Source of the DNA: SIG701 sp045577175
GTDB lineage: Bacteria; Bacillota; Clostridia; Oscillospirales; CAG-272
Assembly (NCBI GenBank): GCA_045577175.1
Contig: JAZNHT010000014.1
Coordinates: 1-32,049, forward strand
DNA: 32,049 nt
Reading direction: 5' to 3'
Part shown: positions 26,706 to 32,049 of the stretch, piece by piece
Layout of the letters: each line of letters opens with the position of its first letter
How positions within the stretch are numbered: position 1 is the stretch's first letter
Notes under the pieces: generated by a model
Databases searched by the model: none
What the model was told of the DNA's origin: nothing
Seen by the model: only the letters and a program-made list of their open reading frames with translations
Program-made: the position numbers and the translations under genes

Positions 26706-27941
26706 TTAGCCGTAGTTGGTGTTCAGAAGGGTGATGCCGTCGATCTGAATATCGAAGTACGGTGCGCTGCGATACTCGGACTCGTGGAAGTAGCCGTCGG
26801 AAATAGCCTCGGTGTCAGCGGTGTACGCTGCATCGGTATCTACGTCAGCCATGTAGGAGGTGAGCGTCTCGCCGCCCTTGGTGAAGGTGTCGGTAGCGAA
26901 TACCTTCAGAGTGCCGTCTGCGAGAGCCGCCTTGACTTCAGCGAGCTTCTCGGCAGTGCCTGCGGCAGCAGCCTGCGTGTTGACATCGGTGAGAACAACG
27001 GAGCCGGTAGCGATGGTGCCGGTCCAGTCAGCAGCGATTGCCTGACCGTCCTTCATCTGGTTGAAGATGTAAACGAAGTAGGGAGCCCAGTCAATCTTGG
27101 AGGAAACGATAAAGGTGTTCGGGCAGGAAGCAACGGTGCTGCCGTTGTAGGAGATATTCGGAACGTTCTTCTCCTCGCAGACGGAGGGAGCGCCCATGGA
27201 GTCAGCGTGCTGGCTGATCAGAACACAGTTGTTGTTGATGAGAGCGGTAGCAGCGTCCTTCTCCTTGATCTCGTCGTACCAGCTGCCCGTGAACTGAACG
27301 TCCATCGTAACGGACGGGCAAACGGACTTGGCACCGAGATAGAAGGAGGTGTAGCCGGAGATAACCTCAGCGTAGGTGAATGCGCCGACGTAGCCCATCT
27401 TAGCCTCTTCAGCGGTGATGGTGCCTGCCTCGATCATCTCGTTGAGCTTCATACCTGCGGCAACGCCTGCAAGGAAACGGCCCTCATAGATGGAAGCGAA
27501 TGCGTTGTGGAAGTTTGCGAGATTCTCGGTGTGAGCCATCGTACCGGTAGCGTGGCAGAACTGAACGTTTGTAAATTCCTTTGCTGCCTTCAGAAGGTAC
27601 GTCTCGTGACCGAAGCTGTTTGCGAAGATGATGTCGCATCCCTCGTCAACGAGGTCAGCAGCTGCTTCGTAAACGTCGTTGGACTCGGGGATGTTTCTCT
27701 TCATGATGATCTGTGCATCCGTCAGACCGAGCTGCTCTTTTGCACGGTTGACACCCTCAATGAAGTTGAGGTCGTAGGTGGATGCCTCGTCATGAAGCAG
27801 GATAACGCCGAGCTTCAGATCTGCATAGGGATTGTTTGCGTCGGGGTTGTCATTCGTGTCCTTGTCACAGGAAGCCATCGTAACGGCGAGAGCCGCAACC
27901 ATGAGCACTGCGAGACACAGGGAAAGGATTCTCTTGAACAT
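26706..27941 (-). CDS. BMP-family lipoprotein, predicted purine nucleoside-binding protein
   Basis: A 411-residue substrate-binding lipoprotein of the BMP (PnrA/Med) family. The first 25 residues are a lipoprotein signal: Lys/Arg start, hydrophobic core LSLCLAVLMVAALAV, lipobox MASC with C25 as the lipidated Cys. The mature protein is a type I periplasmic-binding fold; KLGVILLHDEASTYDLNFIEG, DIIFANSFGHETYLLKAA and MGYVGAFTYAEVISGYTSF are family-like. PnrA-type proteins bind purine nucleosides, and xpt next to it agrees with that, but the ligand is inferred. The ATG at 27941 has AGGAGG 9 nt upstream; the longer frame uses a TTG that overlaps this site. Confidence 0.94.
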   Translation of the reverse strand: MFKRILSLCLAVLMVAALAVTMASCDKDTNDNPDANNPYADLKLGVILLHDEASTYDLNFIEGVNRAKEQLGLTDAQIIMKRNIPESNDVYEAAADLVDEGCDIIFANSFGHETYLLKAAKEFTNVQFCHATGTMAHTENLANFHNAFASIYEGRFLAGVAAGMKLNEMIEAGTITAEEAKMGYVGAFTYAEVISGYTSFYLGAKSVCPSVTMDVQFTGSWYDEIKEKDAATALINNNCVLISQHADSMGAPSVCEEKNVPNISYNGSTVASCPNTFIVSSKIDWAPYFVYIFNQMKDGQAIAADWTGTIATGSVVLTDVNTQAAAAGTAEKLAEVKAALADGTLKVFATDTFTKGGETLTSYMADVDTDAAYTADTEAISDGYFHESEYRSAPYFDIQIDGITLLNTNYG

Positions 27942-28030
27942 GGGAATGTTCCTCCTCAAAATGAGAATAAATGTATTTTACAAAAGCAAGACCTGCGCCG
28001 TGCTTTTATAAACAGAAGAAATGAGAGGGA

Positions 28031-28603
28031 TCAGCAGAAAACGACGCCGCCCTCTTCCGTCATGGATGCGATCCGCGCAAGCGATTCCACGCGGACGCCC
28101 GTGTCGCGCACGATCTGACCGCCGTTCTGGTACGCCTTTTCAATGACGATACCCGCACCGGCAACGGAAGCTCCCGCGTCCTTGATTAAGGAGAGCAGGG
28201 CGAGCAGGGCACTGCCCTTGGCAAGAAAATCGTCAATAATCAGTACGCGGTCATCGGCGTGCAGAAACTGCTTGGAGACGACGATGTCGTATGTTTTCTG
28301 ATGTGTGTAGGAATAGACGGACGAGGTGTATACGTCCGCGTAGATGTTGTTGGTGTGCGTCTTTTTTGCAAACACGACCGGCACGCCGAAGTGCGCCGCA
28401 GTCAGACAGGCGATACCGATGCCGGAGGCTTCGATCGTGAGAATCTTTGTGATGCCCTCGTCCTTGAAAAGGCGGTAAAACTCTTTGCCGAGCTCGGAGA
28501 GAAACGGTACGTCAATCTGATGATTCAGAAAGCTGTCCACCTTCAGTACGTTTCCGGCACCCACTTTGCCGTCCTTCATAATCCGCTTTTCCAAAAGCTC
28601 CAT
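28031..28603 (-). CDS. xpt: Xanthine phosphoribosyltransferase
   Basis: Xpt converts xanthine and PRPP to XMP in purine salvage in the cytoplasm. It has 190 residues, close to the 194 of B. subtilis. The start MELLEKRIMKDGKV, the segment KVDSFLNHQIDVPFL and the PRPP loop VLIIDDFLAKGSAL (120-133) are diagnostic. The ATG at 28603 has GGAGG 5 nt upstream; the longer frame begins with a TTG without such a site. It is the first gene of the nucleoside transporter operon (90 nt to the lipoprotein gene, with no strong promoter or terminator between). The leader is only about 35 nt, so no guanine riboswitch is present, unlike B. subtilis xpt. Confidence 0.96.
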   Translation of the reverse strand: MELLEKRIMKDGKVGAGNVLKVDSFLNHQIDVPFLSELGKEFYRLFKDEGITKILTIEASGIGIACLTAAHFGVPVVFAKKTHTNNIYADVYTSSVYSYTHQKTYDIVVSKQFLHADDRVLIIDDFLAKGSALLALLSLIKDAGASVAGAGIVIEKAYQNGGQIVRDTGVRVESLARIASMTEEGGVVFC

Positions 28604-28642
28604 ACAGCCCTCCGCGATCGACAAGAATTAATAATTACTCCC

Positions 28643-28671
28643 ATTATACACAATTTTTCACCAAATTACAA
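28643..28671 (-). promoter_or_regulatory. Promoter of the xpt/nucleoside transporter operon
   Basis: Minus strand TTGTAA (28671-28666), 17-nt spacer, TATAAT (28648-28643). The transcript would start near 28636. Confidence 0.82.
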
Positions 28672-28721
28672 GAGGTATGGAAAAATTGTGAACGAATTTT
28701 TGATAAAAATTTCTCGGACAA

Positions 28722-28916
28722 TCAGTTTTGCTTCTGTACACTTTTGTATTCGTCGTAGAATTTGTAATAGGGGCATCCCTGCGTGCGGCTCTGCATGAAT
28801 CGCAGAAATTCGTCCTCGTCGAGATCCATGCGGCATTCGTAGATGTCATCCTCGTCGTTGTAATCGTAGTACACGCACGTTTCGCACGCGGTTACGTTTT
28901 CTTTTTTCTTTTTCAT
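28722..28916 (-). CDS. Small cysteine-containing protein, DUF6472-like
   Basis: A 64-residue acidic protein with a lysine-rich start. Four cysteines (C11, C14, C28, C48) in the pattern CETC...YEC...GCPYY suggest a small metal-binding fold. The layout CxxCxYY, YECRMDLDEDEF and a C-terminal CPYYKFYDEYKSV resembles the DUF6472 family common in Clostridia; no function is known. The ATG at 28916 has AAGGGG 7 nt upstream. It lies 11 nt after the Nudix gene and is surely cotranscribed with it. Only a weak A/T stem follows the stop. Confidence 0.8.
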   Translation of the reverse strand: MKKKKENVTACETCVYYDYNDEDDIYECRMDLDEDEFLRFMQSRTQGCPYYKFYDEYKSVQKQN

Positions 28917-28927
28917 TCCGATTCCCC

Positions 28928-29404
28928 TTACAGTTTTTTGCCGTTCAGCCACGCGCCGTCGAGATTTTCGCCGCGATAGACCAGCTTCAAAGAGAAGAAC
29001 GGCTCGTCCGTATCGAGGAGATCGAGAAAAATCCGATCCCCTGCCCACATCGGAAGCGAGTACAGCTCCGTTTTCGGCAGCCAGCAGAGCTCGCCCTCGT
29101 CGCATTCCTTGATCTCGCCCGTGAAGCGGGATGCAGTGAACAGATGCATGTATTCCGTCGTCTCAAACATATCGGATACGAACGTCACGATGCCGCGGTA
29201 GCGGTAATCGAGAAGCGTCAGTCCCGTCTCCTCGCGCACCTCGCGCAAAATGCAATCCTCGGGCGACTCACCCTTTTCAAATTTGCCGCCGATACCGATC
29301 CATTTGTCTCGGTTTTCGTCGTTCTCCTTTTTGATCCGATGCAGCATCAGGTACGCTCCGTCTTGTTCAATGTAGCAGAGCGTTGTGTTCTTGCAATCCG
29401 CCAC
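28928..29404 (-). CDS. Nudix hydrolase, MutT-like
   Basis: A 158-residue Nudix protein. The Nudix box is complete: G40, E46, then REVREETGL at 54-62 (GX5EX7REUXEEXGU), which binds the metal ions. The family hydrolyses nucleoside diphosphate derivatives. The short form and sequence (LCYIEQDGAYLMLHRIKKEND, DKWIGIGGKFEKGES) resemble the 8-oxo-dGTP diphosphatase group, so oxidised nucleotide clean-up is a fair inference, but the substrate is not proven. It starts with GTG at 29404, with GGAGGG 8 nt upstream. A perfect promoter lies about 40 nt upstream. Confidence 0.93.
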   Translation of the reverse strand: MADCKNTTLCYIEQDGAYLMLHRIKKENDENRDKWIGIGGKFEKGESPEDCILREVREETGLTLLDYRYRGIVTFVSDMFETTEYMHLFTASRFTGEIKECDEGELCWLPKTELYSLPMWAGDRIFLDLLDTDEPFFSLKLVYRGENLDGAWLNGKKL

Positions 29405-29442
29405 GGAATCCGCCCTCCGTTTCGCGCTTTTTCGATACAGAT

Positions 29443-29471
29443 ATTATACGTCTTCGACGATTTCCTGTCAA
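29443..29471 (-). promoter_or_regulatory. Consensus promoter of the Nudix/DUF6472-like operon
   Basis: Minus strand TTGACA (29471-29466), 17-nt spacer, TATAAT (29448-29443). The -35 follows directly on the T-tract of the mecA terminator. Confidence 0.9.
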
Positions 29472-29472
29472 G

Positions 29473-29505
29473 AGAAAAAGAAAAGGACGGAGGTGATCTC
29501 CGTCC
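29473..29505 (-). terminator. mecA terminator
   Basis: GGACGGAG/CTCCGTCC (29485-29492 with 29498-29505) with a 5-nt loop, followed on the minus strand by TTTTCTTTTTCTC. Confidence 0.92.
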
Positions 29506-29509
29506 CGAA

Positions 29510-30112
29510 TTACGGTGCAAGTGGAGAGAGCAGAGGGATTGCATCCGCACAGAACAGCCGACAGTGTTCTTCTATGTATGCAAAATCGCGCGGACGGCAC
29601 CGAGTGCCGTTATACTCCGCAAGAATCGGTGCATCCGCGGCAAGGACGAGATAGAACCGATGCCGTTCTTCATCCGCATACGCGCGTGCCGCAGGAGGAT
29701 CGCCGAGCGCGGAAAGCCTGCGGCATCCGAGGAGAAGCTCGTTCATTTCGTCAAATGCATAAATACACTGTTCGGCGTCTGTGTAAAACGGATTGTGCGG
29801 CGGTGTCAGCACGGATTCCGAAATCGGTACTGCTTGTGAGCGTCTCACTTTTGTATCAGTGCTTTTGCTGCCGAGCCTTGTTACGAACAGCTCGCATCCG
29901 CCCGTTTTGGACGGATACATCTGAACGAACAGCTTGCTGCCGGCAGGATCAAATCCCGTTTGCAGCTTTGCTTCGTCCATGATGTTCCAGAATGCTTTCC
30001 GCGAGGTGATGCTTCCTTTGTCAAGCGTGTCGCAGGTGATGCCGTGCAGGCGCATATCCTCCGCCGAGAGCATGATTTTCAGCTTACTGTCGCTGATTAA
30101 AATGAGTTCCAT
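29510..30112 (-). CDS. mecA: MecA-like adaptor protein
   Basis: A 200-residue protein with MecA-family architecture: an N-terminal domain (MELILISDSKLKIMLSAEDM, KAFWNIMDEAKLQTGFDP, SKLFVQMYPSKTGGCELFVT), a low-complexity linker, and a C-terminal domain (AEQCIYAFDEMNELLLGCRR, HRFYLVLAADAP). MecA delivers substrates such as ComK to ClpC for degradation in B. subtilis; clostridial homologues are less studied, and no clpC is in view. The ATG at 30112 is the only reasonable start, but GGAGG is about 22 nt upstream. A 7-bp hairpin fills the gap between them and could bring the two together. It has its own promoter and terminator. Confidence 0.85.
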   Translation of the reverse strand: MELILISDSKLKIMLSAEDMRLHGITCDTLDKGSITSRKAFWNIMDEAKLQTGFDPAGSKLFVQMYPSKTGGCELFVTRLGSKSTDTKVRRSQAVPISESVLTPPHNPFYTDAEQCIYAFDEMNELLLGCRRLSALGDPPAARAYADEERHRFYLVLAADAPILAEYNGTRCRPRDFAYIEEHCRLFCADAIPLLSPLAP

Positions 30113-30171
30113 ATAGAGTACCGCATACGCGGCACCTCCTTTCCGAAATTTTCGGCGTATGATTCCCTATT

Positions 30172-30200
30172 ATTATAAGCGCGTGTGCCCCGTTTGTGTA
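30172..30200 (-). promoter_or_regulatory. Probable mecA promoter
   Basis: Minus strand TACACA (30200-30195; 4 of 6), 17-nt spacer, TATAAT (30177-30172). About 110 nt to its right (30201-30309) holds nothing I can identify. Confidence 0.65.
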
Positions 30201-30309
30201 CCCCAAAATTCATGGGAAACGGTGCGGAAACTGTCTTTCGCGGGGAAAAGAGGCAGAAACATGCGCCGTATTACCATATGACGGAAGCGAGCGGAATATT
30301 TGCTTACGA

Positions 30310-30345
30310 AAAAAGTCCTCCCGTTTTGCCTCGGGAGGACTTTTT
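30310..30345. terminator. mtaB terminator (symmetrical)
   Basis: AAAAAGTCCTCCCG/CGGGAGGACTTTTT (30310-30323 with 30332-30345), a 14-bp perfect stem that ends in A/T runs on both sides. It serves mtaB on the minus strand and would also work on the plus strand. Confidence 0.93.
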
Positions 30346-30359
30346 GTTTTTGTCTAAAA

Positions 30360-31682
30360 TCAGCGGATCACACCGGTACATACCTCTCCGTCCGTGTCCG
30401 TCAGATATACCGCCACGGTGTCACCGACGCGGTATCCGTCCGCTTTCGTGCGCAGCTCAACGAAATGCTCGGAGTGTCCGAGGGCGTATCCGTTCTTAAA
30501 TTCCTCAATCAGCAGAGAGACGGGTTCTGCGCGGTGCTCCTCTACGTACCGTGTGAGGATTTCCGCTTTGATTTTCCGCTGTACTTCAGCAAGACGGGCA
30601 GCGCGTTCTTTCTTTATGTCATCTGCGACTTGATTCGGCATTTCGGCGGCTTCCGTGCCTTTGCGGATCGAATAGGGGAATATATGCAAGTGCAAAAAAC
30701 GTGTTTTTTGGCAAAAGCCTAACGTCTGCGCAAATTCCTCGTCCGATTCTCCCGGGAAGCCGACGATCACATCTGCCGTCAGCATCGCGGCAGGGAATAC
30801 CCGGCGAAGTGATTCGATACGCTCCATCGCTTTCTCAGCCGTGTACGGGCGGCGCATCCGATTCAGTACGGAGGTCGATCCGGATTGCAGAGACAGATGA
30901 AAATGCGGCAGAAGCGTCGGTACGGACGATGCCGTTTCGAGAAACGGATCACGCAAAAGAGACGGGTCGAGCGAGCCGAGACCGATACGGCGGATCCCGG
31001 GCACGTGGGCAAGCTCGGCGAGAAGTGACGCGAGGGAGAACGCACCGCCGGAATCTCTGCCGTAAGCACCAGTTTCGATGCCCGTCAGCGTAATTTCGGA
31101 GCAGCCTGCCCGTGCAAGCGTTTCCGCCTCGCACAAAACGGTTTGCGGATCCTTGGAGCGCACCTTGCCGCGCGCCTTCGGAATGATGCAGTACGCACAG
31201 CGGTTTTCGCATCCGTCCTCGATTTTGATGAAGGCACGTGCACGGCGCGGCACGGGAAGCGTCAGCGTATCATACGGTGCACCGTCAAGCTCGGAGGGGA
31301 GGATGACGGTCTCGGGATCGCGTCCTTCGCACAGATCGCGCACAAGCGCGGGGATACGTGATTTTTCCGCGTTGCCGATCACGGCACTTACACCGTCGAT
31401 TGCAGCCTCCGTTGGTGATACCTGCGCAAAGCATCCCGTCACGATAATCTTTCCGTTTGGGGATACAGCCGCGGCACGGCGGATATGCTGGCGCGATTTC
31501 CGATCGCTTTCAGCGGTGACTGTGCACGTATTGATAATTGTCACATCTGCCTCTGTACCGAACGGGACGATCTCGATGCCGTCTGCCTCCAGCATTCCTG
31601 CGATGGACTCTGATTCGTACTGATTTACGCGGCAGCCGAGCGTCATTATGGCAGCGCGCGGCCTTCTGGTTTCTTCCGTCAT
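30360..31682 (-). CDS. mtaB: tRNA t6A37 methylthiotransferase MtaB
   Basis: A 440-residue radical-SAM methylthiotransferase that turns t6A37 into ms2t6A37 in ANN-decoding tRNAs. The N-terminal UPF0004 domain binds one 4Fe-4S cluster through Cys in TLGCRVNQYESE, INTCTVT and VTGCFAQ. The radical-SAM motif is GCENRCAYCIIPKARG (CX3CX2C). GIETGAYG and LHLHIFPYSIRKGT are typical of the MtaB subgroup and distinguish it from MiaB and RimO. A C-terminal TRAM domain (about residue 375 onward) binds tRNA. The ATG at 31682 has GGAGG 5 nt upstream; the frame stays open to 31925, but that part lies upstream of the promoter and is not coding. Confidence 0.95.
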   Translation of the reverse strand: MTEETRRPRAAIMTLGCRVNQYESESIAGMLEADGIEIVPFGTEADVTIINTCTVTAESDRKSRQHIRRAAAVSPNGKIIVTGCFAQVSPTEAAIDGVSAVIGNAEKSRIPALVRDLCEGRDPETVILPSELDGAPYDTLTLPVPRRARAFIKIEDGCENRCAYCIIPKARGKVRSKDPQTVLCEAETLARAGCSEITLTGIETGAYGRDSGGAFSLASLLAELAHVPGIRRIGLGSLDPSLLRDPFLETASSVPTLLPHFHLSLQSGSTSVLNRMRRPYTAEKAMERIESLRRVFPAAMLTADVIVGFPGESDEEFAQTLGFCQKTRFLHLHIFPYSIRKGTEAAEMPNQVADDIKKERAARLAEVQRKIKAEILTRYVEEHRAEPVSLLIEEFKNGYALGHSEHFVELRTKADGYRVGDTVAVYLTDTDGEVCTGVIR

Positions 31683-31710
31683 AACGTCCTCCGTGTTTTT
31701 TCTACCGAAT

Positions 31711-31739
31711 ATTGTATCATATCGCGGGGAAAATGTAAA
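31711..31739 (-). promoter_or_regulatory. mtaB promoter
   Basis: Minus strand TTTACA (31739-31734), 17-nt spacer, TACAAT (31716-31711). It is divergent from the upp promoter, with about 60 bp between the two -35 elements. Confidence 0.8.
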
Positions 31740-31799
31740 GACAGTGTGCGCTGTCCGCTGACAAAAAATGAAATCTGTCGGAAAGAATCTGATTTTCCC

Positions 31800-31828
31800 T
31801 TGAAAAATCGAACGGGGGAGAGTATAAT
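31800..31828 (+). promoter_or_regulatory. upp promoter
   Basis: Plus strand TTGAAA (31800-31805), 17-nt spacer, TATAAT (31823-31828). The leader of about 80 nt has small alternative stems (GGCG-TTTC-GCC and GCC-CAA-GGC around 31882-31899); no PyrR-binding consensus is recognised. Confidence 0.83.
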
Positions 31829-31915
31829 AAGTATAGTAACCGATTCGGCGCACAGTCAGATCATCAAAATTTATTTCGAAAGGCGTTTCGCCCAAGGCGG
31901 AACGGAGTGACGGAC

Positions 31916-32049
31916 ATGAGTACACTGCACATCGTAGACCATCCGCTGATTACCCACAAGCTGACCATCATGCGTGACAAAAACACGGGCAGCAAGGACT
32001 TCCGCGAGCTTCTCAATGAGATTTCCATGCTGATGGGATATGAGCTTAC
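31916..32049 (+). CDS. upp: Uracil phosphoribosyltransferase (5' part, cut by the window end)
   Basis: Only the first 44 codons are visible. The N-terminus (STLHIVDHPLITHKLTIMRD, then KNTGSKDFRELLNEISMLMGYEL) matches Upp, which salvages uracil to UMP using PRPP. The PRPP-binding region lies beyond the window. GGAG is 8 nt before the ATG. Divergent from mtaB. Together with xpt it adds to a nucleobase-salvage theme, but the two genes are about 3 kb apart and on separate transcripts. Confidence 0.95.
   Translation, partial: MSTLHIVDHPLITHKLTIMRDKNTGSKDFRELLNEISMLMGYEL

Noticed and set aside
28604..28642. Guanine riboswitch upstream of xpt
   Set aside because: The leader after the predicted promoter is only about 35 nt, too short for the roughly 65-70 nt purine aptamer, and no aptamer core is present.
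30201..30309. Possible short gene or RNA between the mecA promoter and the mtaB terminator
   Set aside because: No frame with a ribosome binding site, no stable hairpin of its own, and no promoter; treated as spacer.
31683..31925. Upstream extension of mtaB to an ATG at 31925
   Set aside because: The extension crosses the mtaB and upp promoters and lacks MtaB homology; the ATG at 31682 has a good ribosome binding site and the standard N-terminus.

Overview
The window looks like a bacterial chromosome segment from the Clostridia (Firmicutes), probably an Oscillospirales-like gut lineage. This is inferred from the moderately high GC content, near-consensus sigma-A promoters (TTGACA-17-TATAAT), strong GGAGG ribosome binding sites, the recD2-comF neighbourhood, SAM-I and FMN riboswitches, the rpoB-rpoC-rpsL-rpsG-fusA-tuf order, a MecA-family adaptor and a small DUF6472-like protein. 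I saw no tRNA, rRNA, CRISPR array, insertion sequence or prophage. Almost every gene is on the minus strand; only the aldose-epimerase-like gene, upp and a possible RNA at the left edge are on the plus strand.

Layout from left to right. 1-180: plus-strand sequence that looks like the 3' part of a structured RNA, ending at a bidirectional terminator. 183-3401: comF, recD2 and a small one-helix membrane protein. 3493-4892: metK under a SAM-I riboswitch. 4951-6341: a small-multidrug-export family membrane protein, then ribU under an FMN riboswitch that appears to act on translation. 6426-18941: the transcription/translation block. It is read right to left as rpoB, rpoC, then, from its own promoter, rpsL, rpsG, fusA, tuf. 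19075-21119: mutY and a divergent GalM/LacX-type epimerase. 21183-22274: an Xre-type regulator with a helical C-terminal part. 22443-28671: a purine-salvage operon, read right to left: xpt, a BMP-family lipoprotein, an ABC ATPase, two permeases and a 24-codon remnant of a HAD phosphatase. 28722-29471: a Nudix hydrolase and a DUF6472-like protein. 29510-30200: a MecA-like adaptor. 30360-31739: mtaB. 31916-end: the start of upp.

Functional themes. The right half carries nucleobase/nucleoside salvage (xpt, a predicted nucleoside ABC importer, upp) and oxidised-nucleotide hygiene (mutY, Nudix). The centre is the core gene-expression machinery. The left half has SAM synthesis and flavin uptake, each under a metabolite riboswitch, plus DNA uptake/repair genes.

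No wholly new multi-gene system is evident. The most rewarding observations are local: an S12 allele with Arg at the Lys88-equivalent position linked to streptomycin resistance; a near-perfect 21-nt inverted repeat flanking rpsL; mutually exclusive pairings that explain a translational FMN switch; a candidate structured RNA beside comF; a very basic 57-residue tail on the ABC ATPase; an enlarged permease; a hairpin between the Shine-Dalgarno sequence and start codon of mecA; and a truncated HAD gene still carrying its ribosome binding site.
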